A stretch of DNA of 17,038 nucleotides from an uncultured Eubacteriales bacterium (GCA_900313545.1 OMRS01000164.1:1-17038); one strand, 5' to 3'. Positions 6,853-16,350 are shown, counted from the first letter of the stretch. The notes: generated by a model from the sequence alone, not told the origin. Numbers and translations: made by a program.

Positions 6853-7449
6853 TTATTCTGTCCAGATAGATTGGAAAATCTCAACCGCAAAAGCCCTGTC
6901 CTCTTCCGTCAGAGGAGAAAAGTCCGACCGCGCCTGATACATATCGATTTTAAAGTCTTCGTAGATGGTGGACACAATGGCCTGTACACCATCCTGGGCA
7001 ACCAGATAGGTATTCCCGCCTTCGCTCTTGAAGGAAGTCACCTGAGCCTTGTCTTCATCGAACTGCATGCTCATCTGCTCACCGTAGGCCTTCAGCTCTT
7101 CCTCCGTCGCATTGTTGAGATTGGCATGCGCCCCCATCTCAGCGGATGCCAGGGAAAGGATAATGGAGGACGGTTCTCCCTCCCGGCTGATTTGGGCAAA
7201 ATAGAAGTCCTTTGCCTGATCCGGAGCATAGAAGGTCTGGATGGTAATCGGTGACTTGGGGTCGATCGTGACCTTGACCGTCACCTCCACATCATTGCCG
7301 TTTTCATCGTTTTCCTGCATGGTATGCTCCCAAAGCACCGTCTTCTCCGTCACGCTCACCGGAGCCTGAACCCCTTTTCCTTCAGCAAGGATCCCGGAAG
7401 CGCCCAAAAGCAGCATGATCGCGCACAGTATCGCTGTCAGTTTTTTCAT
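6853..7449 (-). CDS. Secreted protein of unknown function
   Basis: 198 aa, starting at ATG 7449 behind AAAGGAG; a longer in-frame start exists but lacks a signal peptide at its end. The N-terminus (MKKLTAILCAIMLLLG, then ASGILA) is a classic signal peptide with likely cleavage after ILA, and there is no lipobox cysteine, so the protein should be released outside the membrane. The mature part is acidic and mixed alpha/beta, with VEVTVKVTIDPKSP and a C-terminal TEEDRAFAVEIFQSIWTE. I do not recognise a family. The gene starts 34 nt after the SH3b gene ends, so the two are probably one unit and may act together at the cell surface. Confidence 0.85.
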   Translation of the reverse strand: MKKLTAILCAIMLLLGASGILAEGKGVQAPVSVTEKTVLWEHTMQENDENGNDVEVTVKVTIDPKSPITIQTFYAPDQAKDFYFAQISREGEPSSIILSLASAEMGAHANLNNATEEELKAYGEQMSMQFDEDKAQVTSFKSEGGNTYLVAQDGVQAIVSTIYEDFKIDMYQARSDFSPLTEEDRAFAVEIFQSIWTE

Positions 7450-7483
7450 GGTACTTCTCCTTTGATGTTCTTCTCTCCGCATA

Positions 7484-8032
7484 TCAGCCTTCCCCCAGGT
7501 CATCGACCCTCTGCAGCAGAGCCTTCATGATATATCCGGTTGCCCCTGTGGATTCATCCTCCACCTGGCACCATGCGCCGTTCTCAGCGATGACCCTGAG
7601 CGGATAGCCATAATAGAAGACATTGACGATCTGACTGGATTTGCTGGGAGCGGCACGCATGTTGACCACGACATTGCTCGGATTGGCAATCACATTGTAA
7701 CTGGTCGTGTAGAAACTCTCATGCTCCATGGCCGTGGGGCTCCTGTCCTCATCCCCGGGATGATGCCGGCTCAGGCAGTTGGCTGCAACCCAGCCCACCC
7801 CATCATCAAACTGGATCTTGGCCCAGCCCTTTTCCTTGGTAATGACCTCCACCTTGGCCCCTCTGGAAAGCTGACCGATGACGTCACAGTCCGTTCCGGC
7901 CCCGTCCCGGACATTGAGGCGCTTGTTGCTTTTGACGTAATACGTGGTGGATGCCGCTGCCGCCGCGCACAGGGTCACCATCAACACGCACAGCAGAAGC
8001 AGCGCAGCGATTTTTCCATTCCTTTTCTTCAT
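7484..8032 (-). CDS. Secreted protein with two SH3b domains
   Basis: 182 aa. ATG 8032 follows GGAGGAG at a good distance, and the product opens with a signal peptide (MKKRNGKIAALLLLCVLMV, then TLCAAAAA). Two bacterial SH3-type domains follow. The first spans about 31-88 (RLNVRDGAGTDCDVIGQL, KGWAKIQF, GWVAANCL) and the second about 118-174 (VNMRAAPSKSSQIV, GAWCQVEDE, GYIMKALL). Such domains bind cell wall peptides; no catalytic domain is attached, so it is more likely a wall-binding or adaptor protein than a hydrolase. First gene of a two-gene unit with the secreted protein at 6853-7449. No strong promoter was seen in the 93 nt upstream, so read-through from the ABC genes is possible. Confidence 0.88.
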   Translation of the reverse strand: MKKRNGKIAALLLLCVLMVTLCAAAAASTTYYVKSNKRLNVRDGAGTDCDVIGQLSRGAKVEVITKEKGWAKIQFDDGVGWVAANCLSRHHPGDEDRSPTAMEHESFYTTSYNVIANPSNVVVNMRAAPSKSSQIVNVFYYGYPLRVIAENGAWCQVEDESTGATGYIMKALLQRVDDLGEG

Positions 8033-8080
8033 TCGTTTCTCCTCCGTTACCCTCTGTCTGATTTGACGCATGTATAACAG

Positions 8081-8112
8081 CAGCCAGGAACCGCGCATCA
8101 TGTTCCTGGCTG
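8081..8112 (-). terminator. Hairpin between the ABC ATPase gene and the SH3b gene
   Basis: Perfect 11-bp stem CAGCCAGGAAC / GTTCCTGGCTG with a 10-nt loop, 14 nt after the ATPase stop. No run of Ts follows on either strand, so it may be a weak terminator, a processing site or an mRNA stabiliser. Confidence 0.5.
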
Positions 8113-8125
8113 TATGTTTAGATAA

Positions 8126-8920
8126 TCATGACAAAAGCAGGCGGTCGCTGTCAAGCTCCATTCCCGCCGCCTTCTCAAACAGATTCATCAGATCCGCTCT
8201 TGTAAGGTTGGATTTCTGTTCTCCAGAAACATCCACCACGATCCGCCCCTGATTCATCATGATCAGCCGGTTTCCGATGGCAATTGCATCTTTCATGTTG
8301 TGTGTCACCATCAAAGCGGTCAGTTTATTGTTTTTGACCAGGGTCTGTGTCAGTTCAAGCACCTTCACCGCCGTTTTGGGATCAAGCGCGGCGGTGTGTT
8401 CATCCAGCAGAAGCAGCTTGGGACTCCGGATGGTGGCCATCAGCAGGGTCAGCGCCTGGCGCTGTCCTCCGGAAAGCAGCCCCACCTTGATGCTCATCCT
8501 GTCCTCCAGTCCCAGGCCCAGCGTGCGCAGCTGTTCGTGGTACATCTCCCGCTCCATTTTGCTGATTCCCCAGCGCAGCCCGCGTTTCTGTCCCCGGCGC
8601 ATGGCCAGGGCCATGTTTTCCTCGATGTTCATGGTCGCTGCGGTCCCGTAGCGGGGATCCTGGAAAACGCGGCTCAGATAGCTCGCACGGCGGAATTCCG
8701 GCAGGCGGGTCACATCCTCGCCGCCGATTTCAATCTTGCCGCTGTCCACCGCAAACACGCCGGCAATCGCATTGAGCATGGTCGATTTTCCCGCTCCGTT
8801 GCCCCCAATGACCGTGACGAAGTCACCGGGATTCAGATGTATATCCACATCCGTCAGTGCTTTCTTCTCGGTAATGGTTCCGCGATTGAAGGTCTTCTTG
8901 ATATGCGTGATATTAAGCAC
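8126..8920 (-). CDS. ABC transporter ATP-binding protein (amino-acid-type importer)
   Basis: Cytoplasmic ATPase powering the importer made with the permease and binding protein upstream. 264 aa with Walker A GGNGAGKST (39-47), Q-loop Gln87 in FQDP, signature LSGGQ (149-153), Walker B LLLLDE (169-174), D-loop AALD and switch His207 in VTHN; all catalytic residues are intact. Starts with GTG at 8920 behind GGGAGG, overlapping the permease end by 8 nt, so translation is coupled. Belongs to the PF04392-linked ABC systems, whose studied members import tryptophan or tyrosine; the substrate here is not known. Confidence 0.93.
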   Translation of the reverse strand: MLNITHIKKTFNRGTITEKKALTDVDIHLNPGDFVTVIGGNGAGKSTMLNAIAGVFAVDSGKIEIGGEDVTRLPEFRRASYLSRVFQDPRYGTAATMNIEENMALAMRRGQKRGLRWGISKMEREMYHEQLRTLGLGLEDRMSIKVGLLSGGQRQALTLLMATIRSPKLLLLDEHTAALDPKTAVKVLELTQTLVKNNKLTALMVTHNMKDAIAIGNRLIMMNQGRIVVDVSGEQKSNLTRADLMNLFEKAAGMELDSDRLLLS

Positions 8921-9824
8921 TGCGGTCGCCTCCCTTCATGCGGCCTCCCCGCCAGTAGGGGATGGCCAGGAAAATTCCGACGATCAGCGCCGTCAGCAGC
9001 TTCAGGTCATTGGTGTTGAGGCCCAGCCACAGCACCACCTGAATCACCAGGTAGTACAAAATGGCGCCGATGGAGACGGCCAGCAGCTTCAGTGCAAAAT
9101 TGATGAAGATCTTTCCGAAGATCACCTCGCCGATGATGACCGCAGCCAGGCCGATGACGATGGCGCCCCGGCCCATCTGGACATCAGCAAATCCCTGGTA
9201 CTGGGTCAGCAGTGCACCTGAGAGGGCCACAATGCCGTTGCTGATCATCAGGCCGACCACCTTGCAGCTCTCCGTGTTGATTCCCTGGGCCCTGGCCATG
9301 TTGCCATTGGCGCCGGTCGCACGGAGGGAGCAGCCGTATTCCGTGCCGAAGAACCAGTACATGGCGGCAATCAGGGCCACGGTATAGATGATCATGATAA
9401 AGATCGGATTCTCCAGGGACAGCGTGCGGACATTGCGCAGTGAGACCACCAGAGGATACTTGCTGGCGTTCAGGGCCACATTGGCCTTTCCGTCCATGAT
9501 CCGCAGATTGATGGAATACAGACCCAGCTGGGTCAGAATTCCGCTCAGGATGGCAGGGATTCCCATGAAGGTATGAAAGACACCTGTCATCAGTCCCGCA
9601 AGCATTCCGCACAGGAACGCGATTCCCATGGCAATATATACATTGCAGCCGCTTCCGATCAGGACAGCGGCCACCGCACCTCCGGTGGCAATGGACCCGT
9701 CCACCGTCAAATCCGCCACATCCAGTATCCGGTATGTGATGTAGACGCCGATGGCCATCATTCCCCAGATCAGGCCCTGGGCACCGGCACCGGGCAGTGC
9801 GTTAATCAGCTTGACTATTTCCAA
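8913..9824 (-). CDS. ABC transporter permease (branched-chain/TrpY type)
   Basis: Membrane channel of the importer. 303 aa with about eight hydrophobic spans and the BPD_transp_2 style ITYRILDVADLTVDGSIATG near the N-terminus, typical of permeases paired with PF04392 binding proteins. I set the start at the TTG at 9824 because AGGAGGAG lies just upstream at ideal spacing; the longer reading would run through the promoter and has no ribosome binding site. Overlaps the ATPase gene by 8 nt. The 137-nt gap to the binding-protein gene holds a terminator and a second promoter, so permease and ATPase can be expressed separately. Confidence 0.92.
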   Translation of the reverse strand: MEIVKLINALPGAGAQGLIWGMMAIGVYITYRILDVADLTVDGSIATGGAVAAVLIGSGCNVYIAMGIAFLCGMLAGLMTGVFHTFMGIPAILSGILTQLGLYSINLRIMDGKANVALNASKYPLVVSLRNVRTLSLENPIFIMIIYTVALIAAMYWFFGTEYGCSLRATGANGNMARAQGINTESCKVVGLMISNGIVALSGALLTQYQGFADVQMGRGAIVIGLAAVIIGEVIFGKIFINFALKLLAVSIGAILYYLVIQVVLWLGLNTNDLKLLTALIVGIFLAIPYWRGGRMKGGDRSA

Positions 9825-9872
9825 GCCTACTCCTCCTCGTTCTTCAGCATCTTCCCAAAGGAATTGGCACAC

Positions 9873-9881
9873 ATTATAGCA
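9873..9881 (-). promoter_or_regulatory. Internal extended -10 promoter before the permease gene
   Basis: TGCTATAAT on the minus strand, a perfect -10 box with the TG extension that lets it work without a good -35 element (none is seen 17-18 nt upstream). The start point would be near 9866, about 42 nt before the permease start. Confidence 0.5.
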
Positions 9882-9907
9882 TAGCCTCTTTCAAAAGATA
9901 AAGGCAG

Positions 9908-9936
9908 AAAAAGAGGAAGAGGCTTCCCTCTTCCTC
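9908..9936 (-). terminator. Terminator/attenuator between binding-protein and permease genes
   Basis: Perfect 10-bp stem GAGGAAGAGG / CCTCTTCCTC with a GAAG tetraloop, followed by TTTTT. It sits 25 nt after the binding-protein stop and should cut most transcripts, giving more binding protein than permease and ATPase. Confidence 0.85.
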
Positions 9937-9961
9937 CGTACAGACGTCCGATTTGCAAGGT

Positions 9962-10903
9962 TTACTGTGCAGCCTCATATCCTTCGGGAACCTTGATGCC
10001 CAGTTCCGCGCAGTTGGCAGGATTATACTTCTTGGTAAACTTGGGAGCCATCTGAATCGGCATGGTGGAGATGTCCGCGCCATTGGCCAGAATCTCGTAG
10101 GCCATCTCGCCGGTGGCATAGCCGATGTCATAATAGGAAATGGTCAGGGTCGCCACGCCGCAGCCGTTCATGATGCCTTCTTCGCCGGCAACCACGGGGA
10201 GCTTCGCCGGCAGCACAACGCCCGCGATGGTCTCGGTCACGGAAGCCGCCGTGTTGTCCGTGGGAATGTAGAGCACATCCACAGAATCCGCCGCACTCTG
10301 CACCACGGAAGCCACATCATTGGAATCCGCAAAGGCGAAGTCCTTGGTGGCAAATCCCAGTCCTTCAAGGAGGGGTTTGATGGTCTTGACCTGGTAGAGG
10401 CTGTTGGGCTCCGCGGAGCAGTAAAGCAGGCCGACGGTCTTCGCTTCGGGGAACATTTCCTTGATCATGTCCGCCTGTCCGTCAAGGGGTGCCAGGTCAG
10501 AGGTTCCGGAAACATTCATGCCGGTCACGCCATTGAAGTCCTTGATGTCAAGGGCCGTACCGTAATCGGTAATGGAGGTGCCCAGAATCGGGATCTCGGA
10601 GGTGGCATTGGCAGCGCTCGCCAGAGGCGGGGTCGCATTGGCCATGATCAGGTCCACGCCATCCGACACAAACCCGTTGATGATCGTCGCCACGGTGGCG
10701 GTATCCGCAGAAGCATTCTGATAGTCAAACTTGACATTATCGCCAAGCTTTGCACTCAGCGCGTCCTGGAAGCCCTTGGTGGCGGCATCCAGCGCTTCAT
10801 GCTGGACAAACTGGCAGATGCCCACCGTATAGGTCTGCGCCACAGCCAGGGTGCTCATCATCAGCAGACACAGTGTCAGGGCGAGAACAAGGATCTTCTT
10901 CAT
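9962..10903 (-). CDS. ABC transporter substrate-binding protein (PF04392, TrpX-like)
   Basis: Extracellular receptor of the importer. 313 aa. The start is ATG 10903 behind GGAGG; a longer in-frame start would cover the promoter. The N-terminus MKKILVLALTLCLLMM then STLAVA is a signal peptide with likely cleavage before QTYTVGIC. The body follows the PF04392 pattern: VGICQFVQHEALDAATKGF, then NATPPLASAA, PILGTSITDYG, GVTGMNVSGTSDL, VGLLYCSAEPNS, DVLYIPTDNTAAS and GVATLTISYYDIGY. Relatives bind tryptophan or tyrosine (TrpX, CD0873); the ligand here is inferred only as an amino acid or similar. Gram-positive binding proteins are normally lipoproteins, but no lipobox cysteine follows this signal peptide. 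Confidence 0.92.
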   Translation of the reverse strand: MKKILVLALTLCLLMMSTLAVAQTYTVGICQFVQHEALDAATKGFQDALSAKLGDNVKFDYQNASADTATVATIINGFVSDGVDLIMANATPPLASAANATSEIPILGTSITDYGTALDIKDFNGVTGMNVSGTSDLAPLDGQADMIKEMFPEAKTVGLLYCSAEPNSLYQVKTIKPLLEGLGFATKDFAFADSNDVASVVQSAADSVDVLYIPTDNTAASVTETIAGVVLPAKLPVVAGEEGIMNGCGVATLTISYYDIGYATGEMAYEILANGADISTMPIQMAPKFTKKYNPANCAELGIKVPEGYEAAQ

Positions 10904-10963
10904 CTTTAATTTCCTCCATGTTTTACCGGGCCTTTGGCCGGTGTTTTCCGCGTGATGGCGTGA

Positions 10964-10992
10964 ATTATAAACTCGGCCAAACGTTTTGTCAA
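10964..10992 (-). promoter_or_regulatory. Consensus promoter of the ABC importer
   Basis: TTGACA (10992-10987), a 17-nt spacer and TATAAT (10969-10964): a perfect sigma-A promoter. The leader of about 54 nt holds a small bulged hairpin (ACCGGCC / GGCCCGGT, near 10942-10925) just before the GGAGG site. Confidence 0.88.
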
Positions 10993-11136
10993 GCCTCATT
11001 TTGCAGGATTTTTCCCTTTATTTAAAGGATTTTTTCGCATATGTCCATTGTTTTCATTCCGTCCACAATTGACAAATTGTCATTTGTTCCGGGTGCGGCT
11101 GTACCTGCCCTCCCGGCGGACGTGCAGACAGAAAGA
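10993..11136. other. Intergenic segment between gdhA terminator and ABC promoter
   Basis: No gene is supported here. A palindrome lies at 11070-11082 (TGACA, AAT, TGTCA), overlapping ACAATT / AATTGT at 11065-11080, some 75-90 bp upstream of the -35 box of the ABC promoter. It could be an operator, but distance and lack of a second copy make this a guess. Confidence 0.3.
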
Positions 11137-11171
11137 GCCGCGGGCAACGGAGCATTTCCGTTGCCCGCGGC
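11125..11171 (-). terminator. Terminator of gdhA
   Basis: Perfect 15-bp stem (GCCGCGGGCAACGGA, 11171-11157, with its complement, 11151-11137), a 5-nt loop, then the T-rich tail TCTTTCTGTC. It lies 34 nt past the gdhA stop. Confidence 0.85.
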
Positions 11172-11205
11172 CCTGATCTGCCAGGGAATCCGGAGGGTCA
11201 GGGGA

Positions 11206-12564
<1,359 letters not shown>

Positions 12565-12581
12565 TCAGGGTGAGTGTGTCC

Positions 12582-12610
12582 ATTATAGGCACTTTCTCCG
12601 GCAAATGCAA
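12582..12610 (-). promoter_or_regulatory. Promoter of gdhA
   Basis: Minus strand: TTGCAT (12610-12605), a 17-nt spacer, TATAAT (12587-12582). Start point near 12575, leader about 35 nt, then GGAGG before the ATG at 12540. Confidence 0.7.
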
Positions 12611-12731
12611 TATGTTTTTTGATTTTTGCCATTTTTATCCCTAATCCGGTATCCTTCCGGTGTTTTTTGCATTTTCTGCATATCAATATTTCGTTTTTCC
12701 GAAGCCCGCTCTTTCCTCCGGATGCACGGAC

Positions 12732-12773
12732 AAAACGGGGGCTGCTGCAAAACGGCTCTGCAGCAGCCCCCGT
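12732..12773 (-). terminator. Terminator of the uxuA-uxuB-gntR operon
   Basis: Perfect 15-bp stem (ACGGGGGCTGCTGCA, 12773-12759, with its complement, 12749-12735) and a 9-nt loop, followed by only three or four Ts. 24 nt after the regulator stop. Confidence 0.8.
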
Positions 12774-12797
12774 CCCTTCTGTGTCGCGCGCCGGGGA

Positions 12798-13496
12798 TCA
12801 CCCTCTTGGCGCGTTCCCGGCAATATACTGGGGATACACTTCCATGACCCTGCGGGCATCCAGGTGCACCCGGTTCAGGTGTTTCTTCATCTTCTCGCAG
12901 GCATAGTCGGCATCCCTTCTGGCAACGGCATCGCAGATCTCCAGGTGGTCCGCAATGAGCTTGCGTTCCTTCACCACCTCCAGGGTCAGGCTCCTGACCC
13001 TGTCAAAGTGAATGGAGATATCCTGCAGCAGCCGCTGCATGTTTTCCCTTCTGGCGATTTTGAACAGCAGGCGGTGAAACTCATTGTCCAGGTCCATCAG
13101 GCTGAGCGTATCGTCCCAGGATTCATCCTCCGTCAGCTGCTGGAGATGCACATTGTGGCGCAGCCTCCGAATGTCCTCCTCCGTCGCGCGCGCACAGGCA
13201 AGAGGCAGGATGGCCAGCTCCATCAGCTCCCTGACCTGCCTGGCCTCCTCAACCAGTTCAAAGTCAATGAGACTGATGCGGCTGCCCCGCTGGGGAAGCA
13301 CCTCCACCACCTGGTACCTGGCCAGATCCATCAGGGCCTCCCTGACCGGCGTCCGGCTGACCCCGTACTTCTGGGCCAGCTCGTTTTCGCTGACCTTTTC
13401 ACCGGGGCGCAGGTGCATGCTGGTGATGTCCTCCCTCAGCAGCCTTCTGGCATAGTCCCTCGTGCTCTCCTGTGCGCCTCTGTCCGACTCATCCAT
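12798..13496 (-). CDS. GntR-family regulator, FadR/FCD type
   Basis: Probable transcriptional regulator of the uronate operon it ends. 232 aa: an N-terminal winged helix-turn-helix (about 15-75, with SENELAQKYGVSRTPVREAL) and a C-terminal FCD ligand domain. FCD metal-binding candidates are Asp137 and His141 in DNEFH, His184 in ADHLEICDAV and His206 in KKHLNRVH. Its ATG overlaps the uxuB stop by one base (TGATG), so translation is coupled. FCD regulators of hexuronate genes (UxuR, ExuR) respond to fructuronate-type acids; by position this one should do the same, but it could equally serve another sugar acid. Confidence 0.92.
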   Translation of the reverse strand: MDESDRGAQESTRDYARRLLREDITSMHLRPGEKVSENELAQKYGVSRTPVREALMDLARYQVVEVLPQRGSRISLIDFELVEEARQVRELMELAILPLACARATEEDIRRLRHNVHLQQLTEDESWDDTLSLMDLDNEFHRLLFKIARRENMQRLLQDISIHFDRVRSLTLEVVKERKLIADHLEICDAVARRDADYACEKMKKHLNRVHLDARRVMEVYPQYIAGNAPRG

Positions 13497-15106
13497 CAGG
13501 CCAGTTCCTCATGCAGCGTCCGCCTGACCGCGCCAGGACCTGCAATTTCCCTGCGGACATAGGCTTCAATCCGCTCTCCCAGTCCCGCCTCGTAAAGGTC
13601 GGTTCCAAAGATCACGGTATTGCTCAGGATGGGCCTGAGCTGACCGTTCAGGGAATCCGGCTCTCCCAGCCGGATGCTCCCGACGTACGCCCGCAGCTCC
13701 TCCAGCATGGGATCGCTGGACAGCTCCATGGGATTCCCCCTGTCATCCACGCCCATCAGATAGCGCATCCATCCCGCAATGGCCAGAGGCAGCGCCACCA
13801 GGGAATTCATGTCGCGTCCCTCCCGCAGATAGCTGCGGATGGTCTCGCCAAAGCGGATTCCCACTTTCTGCGAGGTATCCGTCGCGATCCTCTGGGGCGC
13901 ATCCGGCATAAACGGGTTGGGCAGGCGTTCGCCCACCACCTCGTCGATGAAGCTCTTCGGGCTGAGAATGCCGGGATCCGTCACCACCGGAAGCCCTTCC
14001 TGATAGCCCAGCCTGCGGACCAGACGGACCAGATCCTCATCCTTCATCTCCTCGCTGATGAGGTCATAGCCCAGCAGACAGCCGTACACCGCCAGCGCCG
14101 TATGCAGGGGGTTGAGGCACGTGGTGACCTTCATGCGTTCGGTCTTGTTGACGGTCTCCCTGTCGGTCATGTACACGCCGGCCTCCTCCAGGGGCGGGCG
14201 GCCGTTGGGGAAACGGTCCTCCACCACCAGGTACTGGGGCCGCTCCGCGTTGACAAAGGGCGCCACGAAAGTGCCCCGCGGCGTCTTGATGGGGGCCATC
14301 TCCTCGATGCCGGCTTCAGCGAGCATCTTTTCCACCGCCACCGACGGTCTGGGGGTGATCTTGTCGATCATGCTCCAGGGGAAGGAGACCCGGTTCTCAT
14401 CAGAAACCCACTCCACAAACTCCCCGGTCACATATCCCTTTTCCTTCCATGCGCCGGCGATGTCCAGGATGCTGCCCCTCAGCTTTTCGCCGTTGTGGCT
14501 GCAGTTGTCCATGCTGACCACCGCCACGGGAGAGGCTCCCTCCCGGAAACGGTGATACAGCAGCGCGGTCACGATGCTCATGGCATGGCGGGCCTTTTCC
14601 GGTCCGTCCTCAATGTCCTGCCTGACCACCGGCGTGAATTCCCCATCCAGGCCCCGCAGCGCATATCCCTTCTCCGTGATGGTAAAGCTGACCATCTGAA
14701 GGGAGGGGGCCGCAAAGATCTCCTTCAGCCGGGCGAATTCGTCCCTGCAGCCCGGCTGGGCCACCAGCGCCTCCGTCACGCAGGCCACGATCTCCTTGCC
14801 GATGGTGGCATCCGAGTTCAGGGTGACGCTCATGGTCAGATTGTCATATCCGCCGTAGATCAGGCGGATATTGTCCACGTCAAAGGTATCCGCCGCGATA
14901 ATGCCACACTGCGCCCTGCCCTCATTGAGCAGCTTCTGCTGGAGGGGGGCGATGAAGGCGCGGAAGATGTTGCCCGCGCCGAAGTGGACCCAGATGGGCG
15001 CCTTGCAGGTGTCCCTGCGCACAGCCTCCACATCGAATTCAGGAAGCTTGACTCCCGCCGCTTCCCATGCGGCGCGCTCACAAAGCGAAGACAGTTTGAC
15101 TTTCAT
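13496..15106 (-). CDS. uxuB: Fructuronate reductase (mannitol dehydrogenase family)
   Basis: NAD-dependent reduction of D-fructuronate to D-mannonate, the step before UxuA. 536 aa, typical for polyol-specific long-chain dehydrogenases. Seen: cofactor fold at HFGAGNIFRA (41-50), DNCSHNG (200-206), FPWSMIDKITP (242-252), and the catalytic group Lys326, Asn332 and His335 in KVTTCLNPLHT. Lys and Asn are one residue further apart than in classic mannitol dehydrogenase. The start at 15106 was chosen because AGGAGG lies 8 nt upstream, whereas the ATG two codons earlier is too close to it. The gene begins 13 nt after uxuA ends and is coupled to the regulator gene. A related uronate or mannitol substrate is possible, but the uxuA neighbour favours fructuronate. 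Confidence 0.9.
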   Translation of the reverse strand: MKVKLSSLCERAAWEAAGVKLPEFDVEAVRRDTCKAPIWVHFGAGNIFRAFIAPLQQKLLNEGRAQCGIIAADTFDVDNIRLIYGGYDNLTMSVTLNSDATIGKEIVACVTEALVAQPGCRDEFARLKEIFAAPSLQMVSFTITEKGYALRGLDGEFTPVVRQDIEDGPEKARHAMSIVTALLYHRFREGASPVAVVSMDNCSHNGEKLRGSILDIAGAWKEKGYVTGEFVEWVSDENRVSFPWSMIDKITPRPSVAVEKMLAEAGIEEMAPIKTPRGTFVAPFVNAERPQYLVVEDRFPNGRPPLEEAGVYMTDRETVNKTERMKVTTCLNPLHTALAVYGCLLGYDLISEEMKDEDLVRLVRRLGYQEGLPVVTDPGILSPKSFIDEVVGERLPNPFMPDAPQRIATDTSQKVGIRFGETIRSYLREGRDMNSLVALPLAIAGWMRYLMGVDDRGNPMELSSDPMLEELRAYVGSIRLGEPDSLNGQLRPILSNTVIFGTDLYEAGLGERIEAYVRREIAGPGAVRRTLHEELA

Positions 15107-15119
15107 GGTCATTTCCTCC

Positions 15120-16205
15120 TCATCCGCGGATGGCGTTTTTGCAGATAGCCTCCCACAGGCCGTTGAGATAGGTGGCGCCCAGAGCACGGTCATACAGGCC
15201 GTAGCCGGGGCGGCCCACCTCGTCCCAGATCATTCTGCCGTGATCAGGACGGATATAGGCATCCGGACAGGTCTCATAGCAGGCCTTCATGATCTCGTAG
15301 AGATCCAGGTCGCCGTCGCTGGAGAGGTGGCTGCTCTCCCTGAACCTGCGGTCAGAGCCCAGATGCTTGATGTTTCGCACATGCAGGGCGGGAATCCGGT
15401 TCATTTTGCCGAAGTGGCGGATAATCGCCGGAATGTCGTTGGCCACATTGCTGCCCAGGGACCCGGTGCACAGGCAGATGCCGTTGGCGGGGCTGTCCAC
15501 CAGCGCCACGATTTTCTCGAATCCCGCCTGATCATGGGCCAGACGGGGAAGCCCGAAGATCGGCCAGCCCGGATCGTCCGGATGGCATGCCATGCGGATG
15601 CCCACTTCCTCGCAGGTGGGAATAATCCCCTCCAGGAAGTACTTGTAGTTCTCCAGCAGCTTCTCCTCATCCACGGACTTGTACAGCTCCATCACCCGCT
15701 CCAGGTCAGCCAGACGTTCGGGCTCCCATCCGGGCAGGCTGAAGCCGTTGGAGTTCTCCGCCGTCCTGCGCACGATCTCCATGGGGGTCATGCTGCCCAG
15801 TTCCTCTTCATCATAATACAGGCTGTTGGAGCCGTCCTCCGGAATCACCCGGGCAAGGTCCGTACGCAGCCAGTCCAGGACCGGCATGAAATTGTAGACG
15901 ATGACCTTGACCCCGTACTTGGCCAGATTGCGGATGGTGATGCGGTAATTCTCGATATACTGGTCCCGGGTGGGGAGTCCCAGCTTGATGTCCTCGTGGA
16001 CATTGACGCTCTCGATGACCTCGCACTCCAGTCCGGCCGCATGGACCTCATCGATATAGGCCTTGATCTCCTCTTCCGTCCAGACCTCGCCTGCCGCCTT
16101 GTAATCCAGGAAACCCATGAGTCCGGTCATCCCCGGAATCTGCTTGATCTGCTTCAGGGTCACATTGTCACTGTTGCTGCCATACCAGCGAAACGTCATT
16201 TTCAT
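15120..16205 (-). CDS. uxuA: Mannonate dehydratase
   Basis: Removes water from D-mannonate to give 2-keto-3-deoxy-D-gluconate, on the route from glucuronate to the Entner-Doudoroff intermediates; cytosolic, metal-dependent TIM barrel. 361 aa, normal length. It begins MKMTFRWYG as the family does. The metal ligands are visible: His208 in ACHPDDP, Cys246 in CLCTGSLG, His275 in LHVRN and Asp321 in [11 protein letters not shown] 16205 has AAGGAA about 10 nt upstream. First gene of the operon with uxuB and the GntR regulator. kdgK, kdgA and uxaC are not in the window. Confidence 0.97.
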   Translation of the reverse strand: MKMTFRWYGSNSDNVTLKQIKQIPGMTGLMGFLDYKAAGEVWTEEEIKAYIDEVHAAGLECEVIESVNVHEDIKLGLPTRDQYIENYRITIRNLAKYGVKVIVYNFMPVLDWLRTDLARVIPEDGSNSLYYDEEELGSMTPMEIVRRTAENSNGFSLPGWEPERLADLERVMELYKSVDEEKLLENYKYFLEGIIPTCEEVGIRMACHPDDPGWPIFGLPRLAHDQAGFEKIVALVDSPANGICLCTGSLGSNVANDIPAIIRHFGKMNRIPALHVRNIKHLGSDRRFRESSHLSSDGDLDLYEIMKACYETCPDAYIRPDHGRMIWDEVGRPGYGLYDRALGATYLNGLWEAICKNAIRG

Positions 16206-16350
16206 ATGATTCTGCTTCCTTTCGTCGATGGTGAAATTCTGCCGTCATGAACCGTCTTCACTGCACTCCCGCAGTGCTTCTCCCCTGCGGACGGGGATCC
16301 GCCGCCATTTTCCGTCTGCAAGGTTTTGCCAAATTTCAAGTAAATCATTT
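16206..16350 (-). promoter_or_regulatory. Long leader of uxuA with two small hairpins
   Basis: About 145 nt between the predicted start point and uxuA. Hairpins: CACTGC / GCAGTG (16276-16259) and TCCCC / GGGGA (16297-16281). No known riboswitch was recognised and no terminator is formed. Perhaps only mRNA structure. Confidence 0.35.

Noticed and set aside
6552..6890. 112-codon minus-strand frame with a product like ESPLRAWWQEALAGGRDVHR
   Set aside because: It lies over domain I of the putative intron. Similar hypothetical proteins are, as I recall, spurious translations of this RNA; it has no proper ribosome binding site.
5977..7254. Plus-strand frames of 153 and 260 codons
   Set aside because: They run through the A+T-rich tract, the antisense of the intron and the antisense of the secreted-protein gene, with composition typical of noise.
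9953..10909. 318-codon plus-strand frame
   Set aside because: Antisense to the substrate-binding protein gene, which has signal peptide, promoter and ribosome binding site.
10904..10963. Possible T-box or riboswitch in the leader of the ABC importer
   Set aside because: The leader is only about 54 nt with one small bulged hairpin, too short for a T-box, and has no terminator.
13472..16250. Long plus-strand frames of 558 and 459 codons
   Set aside because: Antisense to uxuB and uxuA, both of which have full active sites on the minus strand; a side effect of GC-rich codon usage.
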